NCBI GenBank assembly: GCA_029298735.1
Contig: JANSLP010000219.1
Location: 1-56,007, forward strand
Length of the DNA stretch: 56,007 nt
DNA from: Ophiostoma sp. CBS 140.51
Taxonomy: Eukaryota; Ascomycota; Sordariomycetes; Ophiostomatales; Ophiostomataceae
Direction of reading: 5' to 3'
The position numbers and the translations under genes are program-made. The notes under the pieces were generated by a model. It was not told the DNA's origin and did not search any database. It saw only the letters and a list, made by a program, of their open reading frames with translations. Of the stretch, positions 43,410 to 55,467 are shown piece by piece; positions within the stretch are counted from its first letter, which is position 1, and the number at the start of each line of letters is the position of its first letter.

Positions 43410-44934
43410 ATGCTGGAACTTGACGGCCGCACTGGCGAGGGTGGCGGTCAGCTTGTCCGCATCGCGGCAGCTTTGGCAGCCTTAACCGGCCAGTCTCTTC
43501 GTGTCATCAATGTCCGCGGCAACCGGCGATTTGGTGGTGGTAAGGCATCGTCTCTGCGCTTTTGAAATTTCCAGTCTCTGACACACTTCAGGCCTCAAAG
43601 CACAGCATGTAGCGGCTATTGACTGGCTGGCGGCGGCCACGCATGCAACCGTCAACGGCGTCCACACTGGCAGCACCACCTTCACATTCAAGCCGAAGCA
43701 TGTTCTGCTGCCGCACGACACTTCTCCAGGCAACCCAATCGAACTCCGTGCGGCAACACCAGCCGCCAGTACGAGTCTGATGCTGCAGGCTGTGCTGCCT
43801 TACTTGCTCTTTGCCCGGCCACATACACCGTCAGCAGCAACGACAAGTGTACCCTCTCCACCCATCAGCCTCGATCTCTACGGCGGCACACACGTGTCGT
43901 TTGCACCGACGTTTGACTATTTCGACCAAGTTCTCTTCCCGACACTCGAGCAGTGGTTCGGCGTGCGTGTCGAGCGGGAGCTCGTGCAAGCGGGTTGGGG
44001 CACAGGACCGGCGCATTCCGAGGCCGGCTTTATACGACTCGTGATTCACCAACCGGCAGGGCCAACGTTGATCCCCAAGATGCCGTCTCTGTTTGATGGA
44101 AAGAGTGACAGCCTACCCGTCATCACGGCCATTGACGCGACAATAATGGCTCCTCCTGACTTAGTGGACCCGTTGGCTGGCGCTCTGGCCCGCGAGGTGG
44201 CGCAGTGTGCGGTGCTGTCACCAAATCCAAACGAGTTGACTGTCGACCTGCAGTTCCAGAGAATGGAGGCCAGCGGGCATGACTCGCGACTGTATGTTTT
44301 GCTAGTGGCACGGACCGACGAGGGCGATGTTAGTGGCGCTCGGCGCTGGGGACGCGACTACCTCGGCACGGAGACAATCAAGCGTAGTGCCGCAGGTGTG
44401 GTCCGGCCAAAGGGACAGAAGAAGGGCCGCAAGGGTGCACCGGCACCGGCCGAGGCTGGATCTTCAATCAGGGGTGGTTTCAGTGCACTCTGCGATCGCA
44501 TTGCTCGGAGAGTTGTGCTGGATCTGGCGGACGAGGTGGCCCACGGCGGCTGTGGTGATTCCTACCTGCAGGACCAGCTGGTGGTCTTTCAAGCGCTGTC
44601 TGCCGGCCAGACCTCATTCTGGAGAGGGAAGGGCAAGAATTCGAAGTTAGAGGATACAGCTGGAAAGGAGGCGACTGGCCCGGTTGATGACCTGCAGGAG
44701 GCAGTCGAGGAGCTCACCTTGCAAGATGGAGACGAGGCGGAACAGGAGGATGTTGAGAGTGAAACAAAGAATGAGGGTGCAGCAGACGACACGATAGCAC
44801 CATTTGGTCAGGGCAGTCTCCACGCGTCGACAGCACGGTGGGTTACAGCCCAAGTGCTGCCAAAGGTACGGTGGTCTGCTAACGGGACTGTCTGTGAGGG
44901 CGTAGGATGGGCAAGAGGAAGCAAGAGCACGTAA
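43410..44934 (+). CDS. RNA 3'-terminal phosphate cyclase (RtcA-like)
   Basis: Exons 43410-43539 and 43592-44934 with a 52-nt intron (GTAAGG, TCTGAC branch, TTCAG); 490 residues. The enzyme converts RNA 3'-phosphate ends to 2',3'-cyclic phosphate through an adenylated histidine. Seen: start LELDGRTGEGGGQLVRIAAALAALTG (N-terminal cyclase signature), RRFGGGLKAQH (41-52 region, made by the splice), the HSEAGFIRL segment, and near the C-terminus GQGSLHASTARW, where His454 is in the position of the catalytic histidine of RtcA. This histidine argues for an active cyclase rather than Rcl1, the inactive ribosome-biogenesis paralogue. It is longer than the usual 340-370 residues because of a KGQKKGRKGAPAPA insert and an acidic stretch (about 412-448) just before the histidine. 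It converges on the acyl-CoA synthetase gene with only 229 bp between stops. Confidence 0.87.
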
Positions 44935-45163
44935 GCAAAGATAAGCAGAGGACATGTAACGTTGATATCAGGCATAGAGCAGGAAGCGTACTATTTAAAA
45001 ATAAGTATATACTCCCGGAATATCAAAAAAAAAAAAAAAATAATGCAATTTCTTTCCAATAAGAAAGAGAAGGTAATATCCAAGAAGATACCAGAGAGAA
45101 ACAAATCCAAAAAGGAAACTCGAAATACAAAGAACGCTTTATGTTCGTATATATTTTACCACC
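44935..45163. other. Short convergent gap with A16 run
   Basis: AT-rich 3' flank shared by two converging genes; it includes an uninterrupted A16 at 45025-45040. Transcripts from the two genes probably overlap at their 3' ends, which is inferred from the distance. Confidence 0.55.
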
Positions 45164-47467
45164 CTACTTCTTATCACCACCTTCTGCTTCTGTTTCTTCT
45201 ACTAGCAGCTCCTTGGCCATATCCCGCAGCTTAAACTTTTGGATCTTGCCGCTCGCCGTCTTGGGATAGCTCGTCGTCCAGATGATGTGCTTGGGCGCCA
45301 GGTGTGGTGACAAGTGGTCACGCACCCATTTGCGGATCGACTCGGGCGACAGCGTCAAGTTGGGATCAGACGTGGCATCCGCCCGCTGGATCGTCGTCTT
45401 CGCCTCGCCCTCGGCAATGTGGCCGTCAACAACGCGCACGCCACCGTGCGGCACGACGAAAGCACCGACGGACTCGCCGTGACGCTTGTCTGGAATACCC
45501 ACAACAGACACTTCGGCGACCAGTGGGTGCTGGAACAGGCAGTTTTCAATCTCGAGCGGGTGGATGTTCTCGCCGCCGCGGATAATCAGGTCCTTGATAC
45601 GGCCCGTGACTGCGACGTAGCCGTTCTCGTCCATGACGGCCTCATCGCCCGAATGCATCCAGCGCTCGCCAGTGGCGGAGTCGACCGTCAGGACTTCGTC
45701 TGTCTTTTGCTTGTCGCCATAGTAGCCGGCCATGACCAGGTAGCCACTGGTGGCGAGCTCACCGGGCTGACCGCGGGGCACGACGCGCGACCAGTCCTCG
45801 GGGTCGACAATCTTGACTGACGTGTGAGGCATAACACGGCCGACAGTGCCCGTCCGCTTCTCAAAGGGATCATGCCGGGTGGTCATGCAGCTGACAGGTG
45901 CCGTCTCGGTCATACCATAGCAGATAACCAGGTCATTGAGGCCGAGCGTGTCAAAGAGGCGGCGCATGAGCGACTCAGGGACGGATGAGCCGGCAGCAAT
46001 ACCTGTGCGCAGATGCGTGGGAAGAGCAGCGGCACGCTCGCGCGACAGAATAGGGCTGCGGGCTGCTGCTTCGCCACCACCGTGCTCGTGCTCCAGAAGC
46101 TCGAGCATGGCCACGAACATGGTGGCCACGCCATACAGGCCTGTGGCGCGATGGTCAGCTGTCATTTGGAGGGAGGCTGCCGGGTCAAAAGCAGGTGAGG
46201 GGAACAGAATGGCAGCACCGGACGTGGCCGTGGCCATGTAGCCCAGAACACTGCCGAAGCAGTGGAACAGCGGCGGCGGGCACACAATCAGGTCCTTGGA
46301 GGTCAGCTCCATACGCTGGCCAATGAAGTAGCCGTTGTTGAGGATGGCGGTGTGCGACAGCTGGGCTGCTTTGGGTTGTGATGTCGTGCCGGACGTAAAC
46401 TGAATGTTGATGGTGTCCGAGGCCTTGAGGGGTGTCTCGAGCACCAGCGGCTTCTTCTCGAGGGCAGCCACTTGGTCGGCTTTCAAGATGTCGATGCCAC
46501 CCGTGATGTCCAAAAAGGGCGTCAGAGCTGCCAACCGATCCTCGGGCCGTGCAAAATCGCCAGCTCCGGCCACAGCGGGGTGGTCAGCCGTGTTATCGAC
46601 CACGACGACGGTCCGCAAGGTAGGCACCTCCTTGGACTGGATGGCACCCGCCTTTTGCGTGGTCAGAGCGTCATCACCACCCACAAGCGTCGACAGCAGA
46701 CTCAGGTTGCTCCGTCCGCGGCCTGGCTTGTAGGGCAGATCCGTCACGGCGCCCATAATCAGCACCTCCACGCCTAAGTGACACAGCGCCGAGGCGACCT
46801 GCTTGACCGTGAATGCCGGGTTCAGCGGCACCAGCACGGCGCCCAGCTTGAACAGCGCATAGGTGAGGGCGGCAAACTCGGGCCCATTGCCCAAACTAAC
46901 AGCCACTCGATCGCCCTTTTTTACTTTAGCCGACGAGACGAGGCCGCGGGCCAGATGGTCCGAGACGCGGTCAAGCTCCGAGAAGGTGTAGACGGTCTCG
47001 CGGGGCGGGGCAATGTCCGTGACGCCGGCGGCGGCGCAGGGTGCACGGCCGATGACGGCTGGCCGGTCTGGGTAGCGGGCAACAATGTCTGCAAACTGCT
47101 CGGGGATGGTTTGGGTGAGCAGACGAGGCGAGTCGGTGGGTCCGTGGCTGAGGGAAAGGGGTACAGACGAGGACGAGACAGAAGGGGCAGCTGCGGCAGG
47201 TGCAGACGAGTACAGTCGAGGAAGGAGCCTTGGGCAAGAAGTAGCTGTTTTGATTATCCTCTCCTGCATCGGTCGACCGGAAGACCGTGCGGGGGACCGG
47301 GGGCTGCCATGGCCAATTGAAGAAGAACCAAAAGAAAAAGAAGAAGAAGAGCAAAAGGAAGAGGACGAGATGAAGAAGAAGGGAGTTGTTTGATGGCGAG
47401 AAGCAGCAGTAGCCCGTCGGCTGAGCGCCGACGGACTTGTCCGCAGAACGCCTCGAGATGGCCGCAT
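45164..47467 (-). CDS. Acyl-CoA synthetase, AMP-binding family (ACSF2-like, probably mitochondrial)
   Basis: Open from 47467 to the stop at 45164, 767 residues, no intron. It belongs to the adenylate-forming superfamily that activates fatty acids to acyl-CoA through an acyl-AMP. Motifs: P-loop TSGTTSQPKAAQ (358-369; TSQPKA replaces the usual TGxPKG), YGMTETAP, the HSGDEAVMDENGYVAVTGRIKDLI hinge region, RGGENIHPLEIE, and the catalytic lysine region SYPKTASGKIQKFKLRDM. The match is to the ACSF2/medium-chain type. The start is uncertain: residues 27-55 (Phe/Ser-rich) look like translated pyrimidine-rich leader, and Met67 (ATG at 47269) begins MQERIIKTATSCPRLLPRLYSS, a basic, acid-free stretch like a mitochondrial targeting peptide. 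I favour Met67 biologically but give the longest frame. Confidence 0.9.
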   Translation of the reverse strand: MRPSRGVLRTSPSALSRRATAASRHQTTPFFFISSSSFCSSSSFSFGSSSIGHGSPRSPARSSGRPMQERIIKTATSCPRLLPRLYSSAPAAAAPSVSSSSVPLSLSHGPTDSPRLLTQTIPEQFADIVARYPDRPAVIGRAPCAAAGVTDIAPPRETVYTFSELDRVSDHLARGLVSSAKVKKGDRVAVSLGNGPEFAALTYALFKLGAVLVPLNPAFTVKQVASALCHLGVEVLIMGAVTDLPYKPGRGRSNLSLLSTLVGGDDALTTQKAGAIQSKEVPTLRTVVVVDNTADHPAVAGAGDFARPEDRLAALTPFLDITGGIDILKADQVAALEKKPLVLETPLKASDTINIQFTSGTTSQPKAAQLSHTAILNNGYFIGQRMELTSKDLIVCPPPLFHCFGSVLGYMATATSGAAILFPSPAFDPAASLQMTADHRATGLYGVATMFVAMLELLEHEHGGGEAAARSPILSRERAAALPTHLRTGIAAGSSVPESLMRRLFDTLGLNDLVICYGMTETAPVSCMTTRHDPFEKRTGTVGRVMPHTSVKIVDPEDWSRVVPRGQPGELATSGYLVMAGYYGDKQKTDEVLTVDSATGERWMHSGDEAVMDENGYVAVTGRIKDLIIRGGENIHPLEIENCLFQHPLVAEVSVVGIPDKRHGESVGAFVVPHGGVRVVDGHIAEGEAKTTIQRADATSDPNLTLSPESIRKWVRDHLSPHLAPKHIIWTTSYPKTASGKIQKFKLRDMAKELLVEETEAEGGDKK

Positions 47468-49163
47468 CGTGGGCAGATCAAGACGAGGGATGTGGTGATG
47501 TCGAGGGAAGTAAAGAGATAAGAAATGAAAAGAAGAAAAAAGAAACAGGAAAGATAAAACAAGATAAAAAAGGGATCAAGAAATATAGGTTGGGGAGAAT
47601 CTGGGGATACGGAGCAATCGATCGGCAGCTGGGTTTATTGTTATGCCTGGCTTTCTATCGGGTCGGCAGTGGCACCTTCCTTGATGTAAAAGATGTTAAG
47701 AGCGTTCCTTCCCCTCAGGTTCTGATGGTTTTGATGAACCTTAATTTGTGTGTTTGCTCCTGCTGTTTTTGCTAACTTCCCCCCAAACAGCCGCTCTTTC
47801 CCTATTTATTTTTGTACTACCGAGAGATCGCGGTCGTTGGCCGAATTTTATTTTGCGCTGCAACGGCAGGTACAGTCGTGCCCGTGGTCCTCGTGATTAT
47901 TTCCATTTCGTCGGTCCGCGCCCGCCTTTAAAACATGTGGTGCATCCCCTCTTCCGCTGCTTTCTGTGGACGATTGTGAGGGAAAGGGGAGAGGGGAAGC
48001 CTATCTGGTGGTGCACTCCGCAACTAGATAGGCCCCTTGCCCCAGACCGGACCGAAAATGCGGGGAATAGGCCACAATGACCACCAAAAGACGGCACTCC
48101 AGACGCAGAATTGCAGTGGCTCAGCTGCCCAAAAGAGGTGTGTCTGGCCGCTTGGAAGGTGCGCTATCGCGCCCCACGCTGACGTATGGGCGTCCCTGGG
48201 CTCCCACGCTCTTTGCCCTCCTAACTCCCCGAGGTTTCACGAGGGTGAACTTGCAAGATTCACAAGATAAATGAGATGATAAAATGTAATTTCGCTTTAT
48301 ATTTCTACAGACTTTGAATCTGCCGGCTAGCAAGGTGAAAATAGCAAAAAAAGTGCGAGTCTTACGACGTATATTTTGCTGCTCGCTGGCTGTTCCCTGG
48401 TTTCCGTTCACTTTCTATATTAATCAGAACTCCGATAGCGATGAAAAGAAGACGCAAAAGAAGAGAAAGCAGAAAGAACAAATGAAAAGAAACAAAGGAA
48501 ACAAGAAACACAAATCCCATCCCAAACTCTATACCAAAGACAAGAAAGAAGATTGACAAAATGAAATAGAAACCCCAGAGAGATTCCCACCCGCAGGTTT
48601 CCCGCGACTAAAGAGGGCAGTTGAGTCGTGAGCCACGAACGCCGTCTTTTGTCTTCGGAGAACCCAAGGAAATCCCCGTCTATTATAAAAGAATATCGCC
48701 ATAGCCGTGTCGCTCGGTTGTTTTTTGGGGTCTTTTTGTGGCCTCGCCATATTTTCCTATCCCATGTCCGGCCGACAGAAGCTGGGGCCGTGATTCTTTC
48801 GGGTCCCGTCTGGACACATTGTCTCCGATTCCGATTCCGATTCCGCAACATCGTCGAAATGGTCGAAGGGACGAAACGATAGCAAGAACCTGTCAGAAAC
48901 AAAGTTGAAGGAGTTGAGGTAAGTCGACAGATCGAGGTAGGTTGAAGGTCGACTAATGAGAGATCGAGGTACGTCGAAAAGTCGGAGGACAAAGAGACGA
49001 GACAGGCCGAGGACAAGACAAATAGTTTTGACAGCCGTCCGTGAACGCCGTTGCTAATGCATTAAATGAAGTGTGAGAGAAGAAGAAGAAGGAGAAAAGA
49101 AAAGGTGATTAAGTCGGGCGTTGGTATCGCCAGTCGTCGAAGACATCATCGTTGCCGGCAGCT
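47468..49163. other. Intergenic region: acyl-CoA synthetase promoter / OCH1-like 3' flank
   Basis: No gene is supported. Purine-rich at 47520-47580, A-rich around 48440-48560, a CCGATT triplicate at 48825-48845, and imperfect repeats of a GATCGAGGTA unit at about 48929-48975. One minus-strand frame of about 200 codons (48420-49016) has no recognisable feature. Confidence 0.5.
48825..48845. repeat. CCGATT tandem repeat
   Basis: Three copies of CCGATT followed by CCG. Simple sequence repeat without visible function. Confidence 0.8.
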
Positions 49164-50415
49164 TTACTCTTGCTGCTCGCCAATGTGACGCTCGCTCTCG
49201 GGCTTCCAGGTACCTGTGAGTTGTTAGTTTAAGTTACTGGGACAGAAATTCTGACAAACCCGCCAGTCAAACGCTCGCTGACGCTCGCGACTTACCCTCA
49301 AAATCGTGCTTGACAAAGGCCATCGGGTCGTCATAGTCCTTGGCACCCATCTGCTCGACGCCCGGTGAAAAGGACGTAATGGGCAGCACAATGACGTCGC
49401 CTACGCGCTTGGGCGCGTCCATGCCCGTGAAGTTGCGCCAGTCAATCAGGCCGTTGGAGTCGCTCATGTCAAAGAAGCGGTCGTCGTTGAAGTAGCCAAA
49501 GACAATGTCGGTCCAGACAGCCGGGCCTGTGAACTCGACCACGTTGTTACCGAGGAACGCGGCCAGCTCGCCGGCGCGCTTCATACGCAGCGTCTCCTGG
49601 GTGATGTGGGTGACAATCTGGCGCAGGATGGGGTGGCCCGGCTTGGACTGGATAGTCCACTGGCAGAACTGGATGCGGCGGCTGTACCAGTCGTGCCAGT
49701 CGGGCCGGTCGGGGTCGGCCTCGATGCCAATGACCAGGCCAATAGCCTCGCGGGGCACGCTCTCGGGGATCCACTCGAGGGCGCTGCGGATGGCGTAGGT
49801 GTCAATGTCGGAGTAAATTCCGCCACGGGCCAGCAAGATCAGGTAACGGAAAAAGTCGGCCTTGAGGACGGGGAGCGGGAGGGCGTCGTAGGCCTCGAGA
49901 ATCTCGGGGACGGCGGCGTACAGCAAACGCAGTAGCTTGAGGGCCACGGCGTCAGTAATGACCTCATGGATGAAGCCCGGGTGCTGCTCGGTCCAGGTAG
50001 CCTCCTGTTCACGGAACTGGAACTCGCCGTTGGCCGGGGTGTACTTCCAGGTCTGCCAGATGTAGGCGGGGAACTTCTTGTTGACGTCGTAGGGGTACTG
50101 GTAGGCCAGCTTGTCGTACAGAGTCATCTTGGACAGATCGGGGACGTGCAGTGTCTTCTGGCCGCCGACGTTGCCGCTGCCGCCAAGTTCGTGTGCGTCA
50201 GCGCCCGCGCCAACGCCTGAGGACGATCCTTGTGAAGAAGATGCTATTGATTGGCCGTTTTGTGAGGCGACGGCGCCTGTGGACGAGGCAGCAGCGGCAG
50301 CATCTTTCTGGTCTTGTAATAATGCGGTGCCGGGAGTTGTGTGTGAGCGAGTAGTAAGGAAGAAAACGACGAGGAAGAACGCGGCCGCAACCAGGGCCCG
50401 TTTGAAGGTGAGCAT
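49164..50415 (-). CDS. OCH1-like GT32 glycosyltransferase (alpha-1,6-mannosyltransferase family)
   Basis: Exons 50415-49296 and 49213-49164 with an 82-nt intron (GTAAGT, ACTAAC, CACAG); 389 residues, the last exon coding only about 16 residues (TWKPESERHIGEQQE). A type II Golgi membrane protein: short cytosolic tail, one membrane segment at 8-21 (VAAAFFLVVFFL), a Ser/Gly/Ala-rich stem to about 95, then the GT32 domain. The domain shows FPAYIWQTWKYTP (115-127), KADFFRYLILLARGGIYSDIDTY with the DXD metal-binding motif at 203-205, and GPAVWTDIV. Family members start the outer mannose chain of N-glycans from GDP-mannose. Pezizomycotina have several Och1 paralogues, so the precise reaction is uncertain. 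Confidence 0.9.
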
Positions 50416-52039
50416 GGCGGCGGTTGTGTGCGGTTGGAAGTGGATGGAGCTCGTGGAAAGGTCAAGAAATCGGGAAATCGAGAAATCGACGGTTCGAGAG
50501 GTTCAAAGGGGACAGGTCGGTGCTGTCAAAGCTCGGACGAGCATGCGGTTTCTCTTAGGGACTCGAGTTTAGGTCGAGAGAGGTCATCTGGCAGGTTGAA
50601 GGTCGAAAAAATAGGAGGTCCTGGAAGATGCAAGTAGGAAGGAAAGAATAGGGGGACCAGGAGCAAAAGTTGGAGAGCTCTTGGCACGATAGAAGATAAG
50701 GAGATAGGATATGAGAGAAGAGGGAAAAGGGGGAAGGGAAGAAGAGAAAAGAAAAGAGAAAGTGAGGTAAAAGAAACAACAATGACGATGGGATTGAACG
50801 AGAGAAAGAGGAGAGAAGGGAGAGAAAGAGGGAAGCAAGTCTGGCGTCAAGTCGCTATGTATGCAATATAAAAAGATACATGTGCGGAAGTGGAGAGAAG
50901 ATGCTGCGTCGCTGAATACGTGGTGCTGTCGTTTTCCTTTTTTCTTGCTTCAAAATTTTAAAACGGGCTTGCTGGGCGTTTGGGCGTCTGGGCATGTGTG
51001 GCCGTTTGTTTGGAGCAGGAAGCGCAAGCAGGGGCTAGAGTCCAGACAAAAAAAGGGTACTTCGTAAGCGAGACGCGCAATCGAGCAGGACTGGGAAGGA
51101 AGGAAAAGGCCAGGAAGCTACGACTGGGTGTGAAAGTGTGGGTAGCGTAATAGCGTATTTGCGGGTACGAGCTGGTACGAGCAGCAGTACGAGATAGTGG
51201 TCAGTGGTACTCCGTCCAGGGCTAGCAGTACCGTTACGAGCTGAGGGGCGCTGGCAGGAGCTCGTAAACAAGTAAACAACAGGGCCGGATTCAGTGAAGG
51301 TGGTGGCAGGCGTAGTAATAATGAGTGGAGAAGGAGGCCACAGTGGGCCGGCGGGCGCGAGGAATAGCGCGAAGGCGTCAGGGCAGGGCAGGTGCGATGG
51401 GCGATAGGCGATTTAGCAAATTGGGTCGCTATGCCATTCGGTGGCCTCAGTGGACGAAAAAAAGAAGGATTCGGCAAGGCGAGGAAAAAGAAGAAGAAAA
51501 GGCCAACGTGAAAAAGAAAATACAAAAGAAAGCACTGTCCCGTCAGAGAGCTTGTAGCAGAGCCTGTGCTTGTCCGTCCGCCGCTTCCGTTGTTTCGGAG
51601 GCACTGTTGTTTGACAGGTATTGAAATCGGGCAAATCTCGAAATGGCAAATCCTGGACTGCCACAAGAAAAAGAAGGCTAAAGAAACGCTACGAGAAGAA
51701 CTGCAGCGCTGTTAGCGTTGTTTTGGGTGTTTTGCGGATCTCTGGTATCTCTAGAGCTTGTCTGCCTGTCTGTTTTGTGTACATATGTGTGTATCTTGTG
51801 TACCAGACGTGCGTAGGAGGCGTCCACTGCCATGCTCTGATTGTCTCTCGTTGTCTGGGTGGCGCCTGTAGTGGCAGGTCGTGGAGGGGGGACGAGGGCT
51901 GGTATGGTATCACGACGACGGCTCGACGGGCATATTTTGAAGAGAAGGGTATGAAAAGGAAAAAGGCCAGGGAGGGGCCTGGAGTGGGATACACAACGGA
52001 TCCTTACATGCTCAATGGGTGAAGATCGGCGGATGTCTC

Positions 52040-52270
52040 TTTTGTGTGCCTTGATTTGGCGAGGTCTTTTGTGTCGTTTGTGTCTTTTGGTGTCTTTTGT
52101 TTGGGTCACTTGAGGGTTTGTCGTCCTTTGGTGTGTATTTTGTGTATTTTGTCTCTCTTTGTGTGTTTTGTCTGTATTTATTTTGCTCTTTCGGCGTTGC
52201 TCTCGGTGAGGCTGTGGCCCTTTCCCGGTTTTGGGTTTTGGCTGGCCGTTGCTTTGTCTGTGTCTCGCTA
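52040..52270. repeat. TTTTGTGT-rich low-complexity stretch
   Basis: Irregular repeats of TTTTGTGT, TGTCTTTTG and TGTATTTTG on the plus strand with almost no A. A strongly strand-asymmetric simple sequence with no unit of fixed length. Confidence 0.65.
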
Positions 52271-55200
52271 TGTGTGAGATGACACGAGGTGGAACAGGGC
52301 AGGATGAGACTGCAAAGGATTTGATTTGAGATTGAGGTTGAAATTGGGCGAGCGATGAAAAAGGAGACAAGTTGCAAACTTTACAAAGTTACAAACAAGG
52401 AACAAAAAGCAAAGCACAAAGCATCTTCTTTTCTCCTTTTTCTTCACGAATAAGCAAACGTAGAAAAGAATCACAAATATGATGTGAGGTGAGGACGTGA
52501 GCACGGAACGGGAGGCGGGAAACGAAACGAAAAAGGCAACGTCGTCTCGCGGGCACAGGTGATTGGCGACTGACGATCTGCCTATCGTTTACGGTAGATT
52601 AATTCCTTATGAAAAAGAATACCGAGCAACAGGGAAAACGGCTGTTCGGACGGAGGTAGAAAGAGGGGGACAATTATGAGGGCTAAACGCAAGGGACATA
52701 TATAAAATGCACGAAGTAAAGAAAGGGACAATTAACAAGGCAATCTAAATTTGGAGATCGGAGTCAGGGACACAGATGCACGTTGAGGAGCACCACGAAC
52801 ACAAGAGACAGTAGATACGGTGATGGCAAAAAGAGCCTTGCATGGGGGAGGCACGGAAAGGGAAGAGCTGGGACCAAACAGCACTCGATACACAAGAGGT
52901 TGATGGACAGGTTTGAGGAAAGAGCAATCTGCAGCACACGTTAGGGTTCCGCCGGATGCTCCTTTCGAGATCGACCGCCAAATAAGAGTTCAGAGCTTTG
53001 TTCGGTAGCTACCCTCACTGCCGTGAAGCTCCTTCTGTTTCTTTGTCTGCTTTCTATCGCCTGGTCCTTCTTGGAATAGCACCTTCTGTGAGGTCGCGTC
53101 GGCGAACAGACAGCCGCCCCTTCCCATCCCATGCGTGTTTGAGCTGATTTGCTCCGAAATGATGTTGCGTGGCGTTTTTGGTGCGAGTTGGACGTCTTCC
53201 TTTTTATTCTTCTCATCTCCTACATATGGATGCTGACACTTGAGGCTGGAGTTGTCCGGCTGGCCCGACACCGACACTTTGCACTGATGCATCTCTCCTG
53301 TTGGCGTGCAGCAAAACGGGTCCTTTACTTTTCGTTTCTCACGCACCTATTCTCCTTTTGCAATTCGCCGAAACGAGGCGTTTTCTCTTGATGCCATCGG
53401 GCAAGATCATACATATTGTGTGCATCTGCCATGCACTGTAAATACGTCGTACAGGGGTGGTGGTTACTAAGGCAGGCAACAGGGGGAAAGGAGACTGGGA
53501 GGAGAAAAGGGAAAGGTGAATAGAGTGGAATCTTGAATTGCCAAAGTGCGCCAAGAACTGCGATAGAGGAAGGAAAATTCGAGGTTAAAAAAACTCAGAG
53601 AGCAAATCAAAATTAATTCAAAAGCCTCTCTGAAAACACAAGCAAATACTGCAGCAAGATATTGCCCAAGACGGAAGATAAACGACAGCACATGGGGAAG
53701 ATGTCGCCGGGAAAATAGAGAGCAACATTCTCAAGGTAGCATTGAGATCCATCTTTGATCTCTTTCTGAATTCTTTTGATGCACAATCTTGTTCCTCTCA
53801 TTTGCACAGCCGGTTCTCAGTTCCTTGATTTTTCGTCTGTTGCTGCTGCTGTGCCTGTCCCCCCATGCCTTTGAGCCCTGCAACGTGGACGATCAAACAA
53901 AGCCCAAAGAACGTTGCTGGAAGGCACCTCGGGAGACATTTTAGCTGGCCGTTGATTAAGGAGCGTGAGTGACAGTCAATCGCTATTTTATTATGGGGTT
54001 CACTCTATTCTGCGTGTCGCGAGCTCTTGCCCTGCTGTCTGGCATGGTCCCTGCAGGAGGAAGGTACACTGCAAGTCAGATACGCACATCTCCCCTCAAC
54101 TACCTCGAAATTTTGGCGAAAGACAGCAATTTTTTGGATACAGGATGACGCCATGACTTGTCAAAGAACGGCTTGAAAGAGTGAAGAGATAAAAAGCGTT
54201 TGTACCTTTTGTACTCGCTACACGACCGGTGTACCCGCTGACCCTTTAGAAAGTACTTTTGCAGTGCCTCTTAGGCGGCCTTGTATTTTCGTCCTTTTCT
54301 TTTTTTTTTGGTTGCTTCGCTTCCGTTCACAACTCGACGGTTGGCGACGATCCATTTAGTTCTATTTTTTTTTATTTATATTTTTTGTCTTCGTTCTGCC
54401 AAGAGACGCGTTCACCGGCGCCGCCTCCGAGTTGGTGGCTCTCAGTGGCACGAGGTAATACCTGTTGTCCGTCGAATCTGTCGAGACTACAGACTGTCAT
54501 GTCAAAAGTCTGTGGGACGGACGCTAGCACTGTAGGACAAGAAGGAAGCACGACTGAAAAGACAGGCAAAATGGGTCAGGGCACAAAAAGAAGGGCCGTT
54601 CGGGACGGTCGCAATTGCAGATCGATGCTCAAGCGCAAGCCGAAGTAAAGAACGATGGAGATGAGGAGAAAACGATGGTATCAGCTCGACTTTTCCTGTG
54701 CATGTACTTACTGCTCGGCACTCTTTTACTCCTTGCATGGTTGCAAACTCGGATGCGACCCAAACTTTGGCAAAAGTCGGGCAATTCCCAATTAACCTCT
54801 GAGCACTTCTTGTTACAGGCCTCCATTGGTGTCCATTCCAGCAGAGGCGATCGGCAGGAATGGAGCACCCTACTCGAATCTGCCCCCCATTTCCCCCAAT
54901 CTACCCATCCCTTGTTCAGACAATCCGGCCCTGGCCAAAGCTGAAACCAGCGGGCACGAGACTATGACGACATTGGGTTGGGGGTCGTGGAAAAATTGTG
55001 CTGGAAAAAGTGTGGAAAGTCATGTTGGTGGAACACAGCATAGTGGGTGACTGGCGCTCTTTTTGCTTCGTCTCTTTCCAGTTGACCTTTGAAGAATGTC
55101 TTGCCAATGTCTTGGTTGCACAAAGACTCAAGAGAAAGCCAAGTGAAAGAGCTCATGGCGCAACTGCCCTTGACTGCCAAAACTGGGCAAACTGGGCGCG

Positions 55201-55345
55201 CGGAAGGCTCCGGCCATGCATTTCACTGGTCTCGGTGTGGTGCCTTACGAAGCAACAAACAATGGCAAAAACGTGCGTGCTGGTAAACATGTGCAAGTAG
55301 TCAAGTACTGTCAATTGAGATGTGTGTACTCCGTACCTGTTTTTA

Positions 55346-55460
55346 TTCTTTCGTCTTATGTTGAGTGTTAGTTTGGAAGTAGTTTTGCCATGAATAGAGA
55401 TGAATGCTTATTTTTTCTTCCGTCTTATCTTAAGCGTTGTTTTGGAAGCAGTTTTGTCAA
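55346..55460. repeat. Diverged duplication, about 46-bp units
   Basis: Two related copies, 55346-55392 and 55415-55460, share the order TTCTTTCGTCTTAT, GTT, TTTGGAAGTAGTTTTGCCA versus TTCTTCCGTCTTAT, GTT, TTTGGAAGCAGTTTTGTCA, separated by 22 bp. Confidence 0.7.
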
Positions 55461-55467
55461 GCTGGGT

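Noticed and set aside
48420..49016. Minus-strand open frame of 198 codons near the OCH1-like gene
   Set aside because: No recognisable motif, unusual amino acid mix (Ser, Phe, Arg), and it spans simple repeats.
51678..52370. Minus-strand open frame of 230 codons
   Set aside because: Thr/Gln/Lys/Arg-rich peptide translated from TTTTGTGT low-complexity DNA; no domain and no codon bias like the real genes.
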